Origin: Candidatus Rifleibacteriota bacterium
Lineage (GTDB): Bacteria; Muiribacteriota; Ozemobacteria; Ozemobacterales; Ozemobacteraceae
DNA: 64,000 nucleotides
Assembly (NCBI GenBank): GCA_015233155.1
Contig: JADFYG010000001.1
Location: 186,001-250,000, forward strand
Direction: 5' to 3'
Position 1 is the first letter of the stretch; each line of letters begins with the position of its first letter. The notes beneath the pieces are model-generated. The model saw only the letters and a program-made list of their open reading frames with translations, did no database searches and was not told the DNA's origin. The position numbers were made by a program, and so were the translations under genes. Positions 1-9,056 of this stretch are shown in pieces.

Positions 1-2
1 AG

Positions 3-719
3 CGCATCAAAGATACTCTGATCATGAAGTATGCCTCATTCGTTAAATATGTGGCAGGACGTATTGCCGTAAATCTTCCGAGTAATGTCGAATTCGATGA
101 TCTCGTGAGTTATGGCATTCTCGGTCTCATCGATGCCATCGACAAGTATGATCCGTGCCGTGCCGTTAAATTTAAAACCTATGCCAAAACGCGTATTCGC
201 GGGGCAATTTTCGATGAACTTCGTGTCCTGGACTGGACACCTAGATCAATTCGCCAAAAGGCACGAAAACTTGAAAAGGCATATGCGAAACTTGAAGGCA
301 AGCTGGGGCGTGATGCAACCGATGAAGAGATTGCCGAGTATCTGAAAATCGACATATCTGAGCTACATAAACTGTTTGACGAAACCAAGAAATCTCTTTT
401 GCTGTCACTTGACGAAATTTTTTATGATGATGAAGAGGGCTCTTCGCGATTCGATTTTGTAGAGAACCAGAAGAGTGACAATCCGCAACTCAAGATTGAA
501 GAAAGTGAAGCCAAAAAGATTTTGGCCGAAGCCATCGGGAAGCTCAACGATCGCGAGCGACTCGTGATAACTTTGTACTATTATGAAGATTTGACCTCGA
601 AAGAGATTGGAAAGATTCTCGGTGTGTCAGATTCGCGCGTCTCGCAACTTCACACAAAGGCCATCCTGCGCCTGCGTGGGCGGCTTGCACGTTTACGGGA
701 TTCTCTCATAGCGGAATAA
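3..719 (+). CDS. fliA: FliA/WhiG-family (sigma-28) RNA polymerase sigma factor, 5' partial
   Basis: Alternative sigma factor that directs RNA polymerase to flagellar or motility-type promoters. The reading frame is open back to the first bases of the window (R-I-K-D-T-L-I precedes the first Met at 24), and those residues match the usual region 2 lead-in, so the true start lies upstream and the gene is cut by the window edge. Region 2 is clear (VKYVAGRIAVNLP, DLVSYGILGLIDAIDKYDP, FKTYAKTRIRGAIFDELR), followed by region 3 (the D-W-T-P-R-S-I-R run) and a region 4 helix-turn-helix near the C-terminus (LTSKEIGKILGVSDSRVSQ). It is followed by a strong hairpin and a convergent gene. WhiG-type factors share this architecture, so FliA is the family call rather than proof of a flagellar role. 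Confidence 0.92.
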   Translation, partial: RIKDTLIMKYASFVKYVAGRIAVNLPSNVEFDDLVSYGILGLIDAIDKYDPCRAVKFKTYAKTRIRGAIFDELRVLDWTPRSIRQKARKLEKAYAKLEGKLGRDATDEEIAEYLKIDISELHKLFDETKKSLLLSLDEIFYDDEEGSSRFDFVENQKSDNPQLKIEESEAKKILAEAIGKLNDRERLVITLYYYEDLTSKEIGKILGVSDSRVSQLHTKAILRLRGRLARLRDSLIAE

Positions 720-729
720 TTTTCCTTAT

Positions 730-780
730 ATCACAAGACACAGGCGCCGCTCAGTACGAGCGGCGCCTGTGTCTTGTGAT
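730..780. terminator. Perfect 22-bp inverted repeat between convergent genes
   Basis: The arms at 730-751 and 759-780 are exact reverse complements, with a 7-nt spacer whose outer bases can also pair. The hairpin lies 11 bp after the sigma factor stop and 18 bp before the end of the convergent HAMP gene. A long U-tract is missing on either side, so a bidirectional terminator is inferred from placement and stem strength. Confidence 0.7.
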
Positions 781-797
781 AATGTAAAAGGGGGAAA

Positions 798-1394
798 TCA
801 GGCCGAAGGAGCACTGTCTCCAGCTGGAGTAGATTCCTTATCAATTTTAAACAATGCAATCTTGTCACGAAGAATCTCAGAATTTTTGGCCAGGCTCTGA
901 AACTTTTCATCTTTGCCGAGCAACTGCATTTTCGCGGAAATATCATCGCTTAACGTCCTTGCACTGGCAATGGTATCCCGGAACTTCGCAAGCATGCCGT
1001 TGATGGCTATCGCCAACTCTTTAAGATTGTCATTCTTTCGAAGATGTATTTCAAAGGTCAGATCACCGGCAGCAATACGCTGTATGCTCTTTTCCAGCTT
1101 GTAGGCCGGGCCCGCAATCTGGTGAGAATACATTATACTCACGATAAATACGATTATTACATTAACCAGAATCAGTAGCAGGAGACGCGGCCAGAGGTCT
1201 GAGAAAAAGAGCTGCAGCATGCTTTCAACGCTTTGCCCCTCACTCATAGTGGCCTTGGTATTCAGAAAGAAGGAGCCGAGAACGTAGATATTGCAGGCCG
1301 TGATGACCGCGATCAGAAAAACCAGCAGAAGTATAGTTCCGGCGAACTTGCTCTGCATGCCTTTGGCGATAAAATAATTTTTGCGTTGAGACAA
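798..1394 (-). CDS. Two-TM HAMP-domain membrane protein
   Basis: A 198-residue membrane protein resembling the front half of a methyl-accepting chemotaxis protein. It has a transmembrane segment at about 17-42, a short external loop, a second transmembrane segment at about 70-90, then a HAMP-like region (AGPAYKLEKSIQRIAAGDL, about 94-145) and a helical tail of about 50 residues. There is no MCP signalling hairpin, kinase or cyclase domain. The RIAAGDLTFEI stretch is typical of the HAMP second helix. It may act as a membrane adaptor or be a reduced receptor; the output partner is unknown. It converges with the sigma factor gene. Confidence 0.75.
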   Translation of the reverse strand: MSQRKNYFIAKGMQSKFAGTILLLVFLIAVITACNIYVLGSFFLNTKATMSEGQSVESMLQLFFSDLWPRLLLLILVNVIIVFIVSIMYSHQIAGPAYKLEKSIQRIAAGDLTFEIHLRKNDNLKELAIAINGMLAKFRDTIASARTLSDDISAKMQLLGKDEKFQSLAKNSEILRDKIALFKIDKESTPAGDSAPSA

Positions 1395-1563
1395 CGTTGC
1401 GCCTCCTCGATTTACGGATGAGCCCTCCCTAAGGGAGAACAGGACATGTATGGAGATATCTTATCTTACCCCCCTCGAAAATGTCAACGCAATGCCAATC
1501 AATGTATCTGAAAAGTTCTTCGGAAATCTTTTCCAAATCACTTTTTTTGCCGATACCGAAGGC

Positions 1564-1980
1564 ATGAAATTGCGCTCAACATTTTTTAAACCACTGCTGA
1601 TGGTCATGCTGCTCGGATTGACCGGATGTATGGAAAATCGTGGAGGTGGCGGCAGCGGAACCGGCGATGTTACTGACCCCGGAATATATCAGACCGGGAT
1701 CGCTTCATGGTATGGGGATCAGTTTCAGGGAAGACCAACGGCGAGCGGTGAATCCTTCAATATGAATGATCTGACCGCTGCTCATCTGGTGCTGCCGTTT
1801 GGAACGAAGATCGATGTGACAAACCGCACAAATGGCCGCCGCATAACAGTGCGCATAAACGATCGAGGCCCATACAAGAATGATCGCATCATAGATTTAT
1901 CAAAACGTGCCGCCATGGAACTCGGAATGCTGGAAACAGGAGTCGCAGAGGTGGAACTGCGGATTGTTTCGCCAAGCTGA
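1564..1980 (+). CDS. rlpA: RlpA-like septal ring lipoprotein (double-psi beta-barrel)
   Basis: RlpA proteins are outer-membrane lipoproteins that bind or cleave denuded peptidoglycan glycans at the septum. Starting at the Met at 1564 gives a clean lipoprotein signal with lipobox LTGC; the longer in-frame start at 1450 would add about 38 residues before it and is unlikely. The double-psi barrel motifs are complete: G-I-A-S-W-Y-G, TASGESF, LPFGTKIDV and VRINDRGPY, with the Asp of the last motif expected to be catalytic in active members. No SPOR domain follows, so this is the short form. It is a single gene between two minus-strand genes. Confidence 0.9.
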   Translation: MKLRSTFFKPLLMVMLLGLTGCMENRGGGGSGTGDVTDPGIYQTGIASWYGDQFQGRPTASGESFNMNDLTAAHLVLPFGTKIDVTNRTNGRRITVRINDRGPYKNDRIIDLSKRAAMELGMLETGVAEVELRIVSPS

Positions 1981-2033
1981 TAAAATAACGCGTCTTTTAT
2001 AGAACCGTGCATCCTTCTCGAGGACAAAGGATG

Positions 2034-2498
2034 TCAGAGATCGTTGCTCTTGTCGTCGGCATGTGCATAATATCGTCGATTCTCATATACAGCCCAACCA
2101 CTCATGCGACCACTTTTTCCTTTGAACGGCACTTCAAGTATGCCGCCCTTGGCGTCGAATTTGTATTCGCCGAAGAACTGCATCAGGCGTCCGACTTCAA
2201 GCTTCATGGTATCGCTTCCCTGGATATTGTATTGGAATGTGAAGTCGTGAAGTCCATCCCGGCTTCGAAGCCTGCATAACTGAACGCTGTGGCTTCCCGG
2301 GGAGGACTCCCCTGAAAGCTCGATGATTGTTCCGGCATCACGTACTTGAGCCTTCGGAAGCTTCTGTTCGAAAGCATCTGAAACAGTAAGATCTTTGCTG
2401 ACGTAATTGGCCAGAATGAAAATTACGAATACGACAATAGGGATGACAACCAAAATGGCTTTATCTTGCCATGTTAATTCGGGAGGCGCTTTGCTCAC
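2034..2498 (-). CDS. DUF3465-like single-TM protein
   Basis: The frame is open from 2615, but a GTG at 2498 has a strong AAGGAG eight bases upstream, so that start is chosen (154 residues). A transmembrane helix (about residues 13-30) is followed by a soluble domain ending with FFGEYKFDAKGG and a GWAVYENRRYY stretch. That pattern (a small OB-like fold, 'EYxWxxKGG', 'GWIxHxGxxY') matches my recollection of DUF3465 proteins, whose function is unknown. The topology suggests a membrane-tethered domain on the outer face. Family assignment is from memory of motif spacing only. Confidence 0.7.
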   Translation of the reverse strand: MSKAPPELTWQDKAILVVIPIVVFVIFILANYVSKDLTVSDAFEQKLPKAQVRDAGTIIELSGESSPGSHSVQLCRLRSRDGLHDFTFQYNIQGSDTMKLEVGRLMQFFGEYKFDAKGGILEVPFKGKSGRMSGWAVYENRRYYAHADDKSNDL

Positions 2499-2800
2499 GC
2501 TTGAATCTCCTTGCTTCCCGTAGCAGGGGTTGAGATTAGAAGTTTGACCGCAAAACCATACCACAGAGAAGAGACGATAGTCCATATAATCGGTATTTTT
2601 TTGAGCGATTGCCACTGTAACAGAGGCATTTATGGACCGGCAAATTTCTTTGAATGTTTAGTTTATAAAAAAAAAGTTAAGTATTGTTCGAAACATGACG
2701 ATGAATTGACTACCCAAAAGCAGCTGAAAGAAATTTTCGCCGGGTTTGTATGCGAAATGTTTGTAATCGTTCCGGAAAACCAACTCCGAAGGAGCCTGTC
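2499..2800. other. Intergenic region, divergent promoters expected
   Basis: No convincing gene. The stretch separates divergent genes and contains A-rich sequence around 2668-2690. I see no hairpin or riboswitch-like structure. Short frames here overlap the start of the M23 gene out of phase and lack good ribosome-binding sites. Confidence 0.4.
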
Positions 2801-4462
2801 GTGTTGACTAAATTGAAAGCCCGGCACTACTCGATCCTGGTGCTGTTCGCAATCGTCTCCCTGGAAACCTCGGCCATTGCGGTAGATCATCTGTTTTCCC
2901 GAGGCAACAACACCGCCTTTGAAGTTTCTGGTGCCTTCCAGAATAACTCGCTCATTAATAGCTTCAAGTTGGCTGAAGCGAATGCGGCACCCGCTCCAGC
3001 CCGCCTGACGCAGCTTCCTGCCATACGCCGTGACGCCATGGCTGCAGCTTCGCTTGCTGCAACTCGTCCTGCGAGTGTAATCCCTCCATCCATAACGATT
3101 GCCGGTCCCGAAGTTCCACCAAAATCAGGTTCGGAAATTTCAGGCAAGGCATCCCTGCCCCCCGCAGGAGTCAATGCCATTGCCGCATTGCCTGCACTGG
3201 ATCGCTGGGTGGATTATCCGGTAAACAAGGGTGACTCTCTGGCTGCAATCGCCGGGCAGTTTGGCACTACCGCAGATCAGATCGCGAAAGCCAATGGCCT
3301 TACAGATTCGAAATCACTGAAGGCCGGACAAAAGATTCGCATTCCCGCGACTTCGGCTAAGCTTATGTATGCTGTTCGTGAAGGGGACACACTTTCCAGA
3401 ATCTCATCTAAATTTGGCCTTGCCATCCAGGACATCATCCGCGCCAATAATCTGAAAGATCACTTCCTGGCGGAAGGGCAGAAAATCGAGATTCCGGTTC
3501 ACGTTTCCGGAAATAAACTTGAGATGGTCAAGTCTGAAGCATGTGCATCGGCTGGTCCAGCACTGAAGAGTCTTGAAAAGCTCGGCGGTTCGCCACGTCT
3601 CGGAGGTCATCAGGAACTCGCACTCGTAAAATCTAATACACCTGCGATAGTCACTGCTTCTCCTTCCGTCGCCGCCAATACGTTGCCGACCTCGGCGCCA
3701 AACAGTGTTGCTTCTGTTGCGGATGCCAAAAAAGTCCCCGTTATTACTCCTGTCGCTTCAAAGCCGGTGCGGATGGCCTCGATTCAATCTGCGCCCGTGT
3801 CTGAATCTGTCAAGACTGTTAAACCTGTTTCAGCTGCAGCATCTGCTGTTGTGCCCCAAAACTCCGATGATATGAAAATTGTTGCCCATGTCGTTAAGAA
3901 CGGCGACAGCCTGGCAACAGTGGCTCGTCAGTATAATACTTCGATTTCGCAGATTCTTTCCAGCAACACTCTATCCAACTCGGCTCTAAAGCCTGGCCAG
4001 CAGATCAAGGTTCCGGTAAATAAACGTTTCTATCGCGTCATGCAGGTAACCAGCAGGCGGGCCGATGTCAGCACGCGAATGACTATGCCATGTCATGGCC
4101 GCATGACGGATCTCTACGGTTGGCGCATGCATCCAGTGTATCATCGCAGGCTGTTTCACGCCGGAATAGATCTCGCTGCTCCGCGTGGGTCGCCGATCAA
4201 TGCAGCGATGCCGGGCGTTGTAGTCTATGCGGGCTGGATGTCCGGTTATGGTAAACTTGTTGTCATCAGACATCCGAATGGTCTCTCGACCCGATATGGG
4301 CATTGCAGCAGCATCAGGGTAAGCAAGGGCCAGTCGGTGCGCGGTGGACAGATCATCGCATGCGTGGGTTCGACCGGCTCTGCGACCGGCAATCACCTTC
4401 ACTTCGAAGTGCGCCGCGAAGGCCGACCAATGAATCCCGCCGTCGCACTTGGTTGGCGCTGA
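2801..4462 (+). CDS. Secreted triple-LysM M23-family peptidase
   Basis: A peptidoglycan-binding metallopeptidase of the NlpD/EnvC-like type. The GTG at 2801 is preceded by GAAGGAG at 6-nt spacing and gives a signal peptide; the longer frame from 2750 lacks such a site. Three LysM domains lie at about residues 140-182, 192-236 and 365-408, the last two separated by a low-complexity Ala/Ser/Val linker. The C-terminal M23 (LytM) domain has the zinc motifs HAGIDLAA (near residue 451) and HLHFE (near 532), so it looks catalytically competent. The usual YxHL motif is YGHCS. It heads a same-strand run with a barrel protein, a FecR-domain protein and a lipoprotein, suggesting joint envelope assembly. 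Confidence 0.92.
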   Translation: MLTKLKARHYSILVLFAIVSLETSAIAVDHLFSRGNNTAFEVSGAFQNNSLINSFKLAEANAAPAPARLTQLPAIRRDAMAAASLAATRPASVIPPSITIAGPEVPPKSGSEISGKASLPPAGVNAIAALPALDRWVDYPVNKGDSLAAIAGQFGTTADQIAKANGLTDSKSLKAGQKIRIPATSAKLMYAVREGDTLSRISSKFGLAIQDIIRANNLKDHFLAEGQKIEIPVHVSGNKLEMVKSEACASAGPALKSLEKLGGSPRLGGHQELALVKSNTPAIVTASPSVAANTLPTSAPNSVASVADAKKVPVITPVASKPVRMASIQSAPVSESVKTVKPVSAAASAVVPQNSDDMKIVAHVVKNGDSLATVARQYNTSISQILSSNTLSNSALKPGQQIKVPVNKRFYRVMQVTSRRADVSTRMTMPCHGRMTDLYGWRMHPVYHRRLFHAGIDLAAPRGSPINAAMPGVVVYAGWMSGYGKLVVIRHPNGLSTRYGHCSSIRVSKGQSVRGGQIIACVGSTGSATGNHLHFEVRREGRPMNPAVALGWR

Positions 4463-4540
4463 TCGTGAACTTTTCTGGAAACGCCACGGCTGCCGCCCGG
4501 ATTGGTGCGGATGGCTGAACGGGGATTCCGGAATCATGAT

Positions 4541-6403
4541 ATGAAATCTTCCGCCAGATTTGCCATTGCGGCCCTGGCGGTTTTGCTTTTTTTTCTTGGA
4601 TCCGGTTTCAAGAGCAGAAAAGCAGCCAGTGTCGACTGGGCAAAACTCACTGACGCGCAAGCAAGTATTGATCAGGAAGCTACCCCAGGAAAGAGTTCAC
4701 CATTTAAACTTGGAAGTTTATCCGAATTGAGCGGTGATGGCCGCGTCCCCGATGTCCATATTCCGCCTCCGCCAAGGATACTGGATGGAGAGTATGTCAG
4801 TTCACACCGCGTCTTGCATGTTCCGCCATCGCAATCCGCCGAATACGAGTCGGGACCCAGTATTCCGCTGGTTGACCGCAGGCCGTCGGGATCGGTCGTA
4901 GTAGATGACCCGGAGCAGCCCCGCTCGTTCAGTTCGCATCTGTATGTCGACACGAGCGCTTATCTCAATACGATCGACAAAAATCGCGAGATGTCAAGCC
5001 GTGATCAGGGCACCTTCTACGAGCAAAACCTGCGGCATGAATTGCTTTCGACTAATCACAACGGTGACACGATAAACGTAATCACCGATGTGACCCACTC
5101 CAACGATAAACGCGAATATAAGGACTATGTCACTGTGAATCAGTTTACGGCTGAGTCCCGAACGGACCGATCCTTGCTGTCTGTCGGCCACTCGTCTCCT
5201 GACTTTTCCGATCTGACAATCACGAGCCGTATTGCAGGCTTATACGGAGTTCAGAAATTTTCGAACACTGAAGCGAGGGCTTTTACCGGGTATCATGCTA
5301 TCGACAAGACTAACTTACAGGATCCGCGCTTCGTGAACGGGATTCGCGTCGAACACCACAAGGACGATGCCGTGACCATCGGATTGAATGCCGTATCAAG
5401 CGAGGATTTGCATGATACGCCGTCTTCCGATCCCAATCTGCCGACACTGAAAAACCACGTGATGTCCGCTGATATTGAGATGCGACCGACCGATAACATC
5501 TACATGAACGGCGAATATGCCGGCAGCGTGACGGATTTCGATAAACATGCGAATCTTGGCGATCAAACCGGCTCGGCGTATCGCTTCAAGGCCGGTTATC
5601 AGCGCGAGTGTATGCACGTCGAGGGCGGCGCCGAGGAAGCCGAGTCGACTTTTTTGACTCCGCTTGGCGACGGACCACGTGATGAGCTCTCGTATTTCGG
5701 CAATGCGTTGTATGAGTTGAACAGGTATATTTCAGCACGTGGAAGCATCCGCAGTTCACGCGATAACCTGGCGGGATACAAACGTGATACGATTCATCGC
5801 GACGAACCGGAATTGGACGTAACCCTGAAACCGAGCGAATATTACAAGGATCTTCGCCTGGACCTCTTCTACCAGCCGCTGCATGAATACGCAGAAGACA
5901 CGACTTTTCTTAACCACTATAAAACACTTATCTGGACTGAATTACATCAGAAAGCCGGCGCAATGCGGTATTTCGCGGCACTTTCCTCTATGGAGGATCG
6001 GGACAACGTTGCAAAGGCGAATGACAAGAACATCGGAAAGATGGATTTGAAGCTGACATGGGAATACGATGCAATGCGCAGCTTATATGGATTATACAGT
6101 CTCGAACAACTTTCCTATCTCGGTATGGGTGGACAGGATCGCACCTGGATTTATGGTCTTGGCGGAAAGTCTCAGTTTCATGAAGATCTGAGTTTGACCT
6201 TGGATTATACGCATGAAATAGACCAACAGCGAGATTCAAGCCTCGACTCAAATCATGATCGTGTCAATCTTGCCTTCACAAAGGAATACAACAACTCCGC
6301 CCGTTTTATTCTGGATTTCGAGGGTGCAAATAACTCGTTCGCGCTTACCGGGCGGTCATTTCGTGATCTCACTGCCCGGTTGCGTTTTTTGAGGGCGTTC
6401 TGA
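4541..6403 (+). CDS. Predicted outer-membrane beta-barrel protein
   Basis: I do not recognise a named family. The Met at 4541 begins a signal peptide (MKSSARFAIAALAVLLFF); the in-frame start at 4502 would put 13 charged residues before it. From about residue 120 the sequence alternates polar and aromatic residues in short amphipathic strands rich in Tyr, Asp, Arg and Asn, and it ends with L-R-F-L-R-A-F, the C-terminal Phe typical of barrel proteins inserted by BAM. A Pro-rich stretch (about residues 60-120) precedes the barrel. The stop overlaps the next start (TGATG), so it is probably co-translated with the FecR-domain gene. Confidence 0.65.
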   Translation: MKSSARFAIAALAVLLFFLGSGFKSRKAASVDWAKLTDAQASIDQEATPGKSSPFKLGSLSELSGDGRVPDVHIPPPPRILDGEYVSSHRVLHVPPSQSAEYESGPSIPLVDRRPSGSVVVDDPEQPRSFSSHLYVDTSAYLNTIDKNREMSSRDQGTFYEQNLRHELLSTNHNGDTINVITDVTHSNDKREYKDYVTVNQFTAESRTDRSLLSVGHSSPDFSDLTITSRIAGLYGVQKFSNTEARAFTGYHAIDKTNLQDPRFVNGIRVEHHKDDAVTIGLNAVSSEDLHDTPSSDPNLPTLKNHVMSADIEMRPTDNIYMNGEYAGSVTDFDKHANLGDQTGSAYRFKAGYQRECMHVEGGAEEAESTFLTPLGDGPRDELSYFGNALYELNRYISARGSIRSSRDNLAGYKRDTIHRDEPELDVTLKPSEYYKDLRLDLFYQPLHEYAEDTTFLNHYKTLIWTELHQKAGAMRYFAALSSMEDRDNVAKANDKNIGKMDLKLTWEYDAMRSLYGLYSLEQLSYLGMGGQDRTWIYGLGGKSQFHEDLSLTLDYTHEIDQQRDSSLDSNHDRVNLAFTKEYNNSARFILDFEGANNSFALTGRSFRDLTARLRFLRAF

Positions 6404-8298
6404 TGGTGATGATTTTACGTCGTAGTCTGGATCTGAGCTCGAAAAACCGGCTGATAATAGGGTTGTTCATCGCAATCATTTCGCTTGCCCAGGGTCTGTT
6501 CAACATGGGTGAATCAGCACAGGCAAAGGAACTGATACAGGCAAAGAGTTCGGCGGAAAAGGCGTTTCCCGTCTGGAAACCGTTGCCGGCTCCGCAGGCG
6601 TTGGAAAGCATTCAGATAAAGGTTCCGGCAAAGGCTTCCCGGATCATGGTTCCCGGGAAGGCTGCGGATGCGGGTGATGCGGCATCTTATACTGTAGACG
6701 TTGCTGACAGAGCGCCCGGAACAATTCCGACCGAGCCACCTCTTGCTTTACAGGGCTATATTATCGATCGAATGACTGCCGTTCTAGTTGATGGCAGAGT
6801 CTATTTTACGAGAAAGGGCGAGTCCCGTCGACTCGCGGTCCAGCCGGGGCAACTTTTTGTAGACGGCGATTCCGTCTACACAAATGATAATGCCTGGCTG
6901 GTAATGGCTTTTTCGACCGACAATCTGATTATGCTGAAACCCCATGGAGAACTCCGACTGAATATATCCGCCGGAGCAATACCGCATATTCGAATCGAAA
7001 TAAAACACGGTGCGATGATGCTGGCGGCACGAAATTCGGATCGAGTCGAAGCTGTTGGAATTCACGCAACTTTTTTTCTGAATCATGGAGAATTGGCATG
7101 TCGGTGCGACGGAAAAACTGACGAGATATTCGCTCTTCACGGAACCGCATTCGTTCGTCCTATCGGCGCGGCCAAACCGATCCAGGTTCCTGAAAGTTAT
7201 GGGTTTATGTTGGATGCCGATGGAAAAGAATCCCCTGTCGAAGCATTTGACGCCACTGCAATTCAGGAGGAGTTCCGACGCTTCCGCACCTGGTTGTCGA
7301 ATTTCGACGAAGCGAATCGTATGACATGCGATCAGATCAGCTATCGTGTCGACGAGGTTTTTGTAAACAACACATTTTTGAGCCACATGGAAACAGACGA
7401 GAACGGTTTTCGAATTCTCGATCCAGGGCCAGGATTCGCGCCCGGCTTGATTAACATTCGGCTGAAACTCACGCCGTATCCGCGACCTGACGATCGCTTC
7501 GAAATCATCGTGAACAAGGACCTGGTATACGCATTGCGCGAAGGCCGCGATGGGTTTTATGAAGTCAGGATTCCGCTGCCTTCTTATCCGGAATTCACTC
7601 TTCGTATCCACTCCGTCGATACACGCGACCGTCGTAATAGGATATTTGAATGCCGCTTCGTAATATTTAACCGACATCGTAAAATAGAAGAAATTCGCGG
7701 TTTTCTGGACAGATTTGCGCTTGCGCTTGAACGTCGCGACGCAGTTTTTTTGCGGGACCACATTTCGCGAGATTATCGCGATGCGTTTGGTCACTCGTAT
7801 TTCGATTTTACCCGGGTTCTGGAAGAAACGATTGATTCATATCGTGACATCCGTCTGGTGCTGCATCCGCATGCCTTCATCTTCCGCCGCGGACAAGTAC
7901 AGGTGGATATGAATTATCGTCTGACAGCACTGAGTGGAAACTGGGACTATCGATATGAAGATCTTGGCGACGAACTGATGACACTTGAGTTTAGCGATGG
8001 CGACTGGCGTCTGAAAGCAAAACGACGAGGACTGCTGTTTCAGCGGATAAAAACTTCTCTGGATCTGCGCCTTGGAGTTTTGCGCGGACGTGTTACGGAT
8101 GAGTTTAACGGGAACTCGATTGTCGGTGCGACAGTGCGGCTGCTGAATACAACATATCGGACACAGACTGATGCCATGGGCGAATACGTTTTTTACCATC
8201 TGCCGCCCGGAAAATATGACGTCGAGATTACGCGCAATGGCTACGGCAAAATTCTAGTACAAAAAGTGGATGTTTACGCGATCGGACGCCGCTTCTGA
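6403..8298 (+). CDS. FecR-domain protein with NTF2-like and carboxypeptidase-regulatory-like domains
   Basis: 631 residues with an N-terminal hydrophobic signal or anchor (about 15-35). Residues about 125-245 form a FecR-like beta domain (DGRVYFTRKGESRRLAVQPG, DGDSVYTNDNAWLVMAF, then LKPHGELRL). A beta-rich region follows to about 425. Residues 430-560 resemble an NTF2/SnoaL-like fold (FLDRFALALERRDAVFLRDH and a closing SDGDWRLKA). The C-terminus (about 562-631) is a carboxypeptidase-regulatory-like beta-sandwich (GATVRLLNT, YVFYHLPPGKYDVEITRNGY). FecR domains outside iron uptake are common in secreted envelope proteins. The start overlaps the barrel gene's stop, which supports a joint function at the outer membrane or periplasm. 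Confidence 0.75.
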   Translation: MVMILRRSLDLSSKNRLIIGLFIAIISLAQGLFNMGESAQAKELIQAKSSAEKAFPVWKPLPAPQALESIQIKVPAKASRIMVPGKAADAGDAASYTVDVADRAPGTIPTEPPLALQGYIIDRMTAVLVDGRVYFTRKGESRRLAVQPGQLFVDGDSVYTNDNAWLVMAFSTDNLIMLKPHGELRLNISAGAIPHIRIEIKHGAMMLAARNSDRVEAVGIHATFFLNHGELACRCDGKTDEIFALHGTAFVRPIGAAKPIQVPESYGFMLDADGKESPVEAFDATAIQEEFRRFRTWLSNFDEANRMTCDQISYRVDEVFVNNTFLSHMETDENGFRILDPGPGFAPGLINIRLKLTPYPRPDDRFEIIVNKDLVYALREGRDGFYEVRIPLPSYPEFTLRIHSVDTRDRRNRIFECRFVIFNRHRKIEEIRGFLDRFALALERRDAVFLRDHISRDYRDAFGHSYFDFTRVLEETIDSYRDIRLVLHPHAFIFRRGQVQVDMNYRLTALSGNWDYRYEDLGDELMTLEFSDGDWRLKAKRRGLLFQRIKTSLDLRLGVLRGRVTDEFNGNSIVGATVRLLNTTYRTQTDAMGEYVFYHLPPGKYDVEITRNGYGKILVQKVDVYAIGRRF

Positions 8299-8326
8299 AA
8301 AATTTATCCATGGAACGAGTATAAAA

Positions 8327-8980
8327 ATGAATGCGAGGAACACAATTCGATTGTCGCTGGGAATTCTGTTGGCGTTTGTCCTGACAGCCTTTTCGGGTTG
8401 CGGAAACGGCGGTCCGTCAGGCAGTGAAGAGCTCGCCGGCGGACTCGTCACGGGCCGGGTTCCGATGGGGTCTTATGCCTCGGTCGTTGTTCGCGACGAG
8501 ACGGGCAAGACAAATATAGATATTCCCGTCGATTCCGAGGGACGCTTTTCGGCGCGGGTGGCGGCCGGACGCTATGAGATTCTGGGAAAAACGTCTGATG
8601 GAAAACTTTCTCTCGTGAAACAATCGGTTGTGGTCGAGGATCATTTAACAATAACTTTGCTCGAAACAGCGATGGTTCCACAGCCGGGCATCATTGCTGT
8701 TTCCGTGCCTCTGGTATACCCGGATTCGGCCTATATTGAATGGGAAACGGATATCGAATCCGATGGCCGGATAGATTATGGTCCGGATGAAAAATATGGA
8801 TACTCTACATTTACCGACACGGAGATGAAGAAGCTGCACCGGGTTCAGATTCTCGGACTTAATCCCGGCACACGCTATCATTTCCGCGTCGTCGCAGGAC
8901 GATACGGCCTGGATTCGGTGCAAGTTTTGTCTAACGATTACTCGTTCGTTACGGAAAACCGCGCCAATCTTCCGCACTAA
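8327..8980 (+). CDS. Lipoprotein with carboxypeptidase-regulatory-like and Fn3-like domains
   Basis: The start at 8327 gives a lipoprotein signal ending in the lipobox FSGC; the upstream in-frame Met at 8270 lies inside the previous gene and would bury the signal. The mature protein has a beta-sandwich at about residues 45-110 (VVRDETGKTNIDIPVDSEGR, AAGRYEILG) and a fibronectin-III or purple-acid-phosphatase-N-like domain at about 125-210 (YIEWETDIESDGRIDYG, LNPGTRYHFRVVA). No enzyme domain is present. It is the last gene of the 2.8-9 kb envelope series, 28 bp after the FecR-domain gene. Confidence 0.75.
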   Translation: MNARNTIRLSLGILLAFVLTAFSGCGNGGPSGSEELAGGLVTGRVPMGSYASVVVRDETGKTNIDIPVDSEGRFSARVAAGRYEILGKTSDGKLSLVKQSVVVEDHLTITLLETAMVPQPGIIAVSVPLVYPDSAYIEWETDIESDGRIDYGPDEKYGYSTFTDTEMKKLHRVQILGLNPGTRYHFRVVAGRYGLDSVQVLSNDYSFVTENRANLPH

Positions 8981-9056
8981 GATTCAATGCAGTTCTGTTC
9001 GATGTAATTGGAGAGATTTTTTTGTTATTAAATCATGTTCGGAGGCAACGAACGCC

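Noticed and set aside
1530-1560. Sigma-28 promoter (GCCGATA at about 1549) upstream of rlpA
   Set aside because: The -10-like GCCGATA is present, but no TAAA-type -35 element is found at the required distance.
2007-2279. 90-residue plus-strand protein after rlpA
   Set aside because: It lies entirely antisense to the DUF3465-like gene, which has the better start and recognisable motifs.
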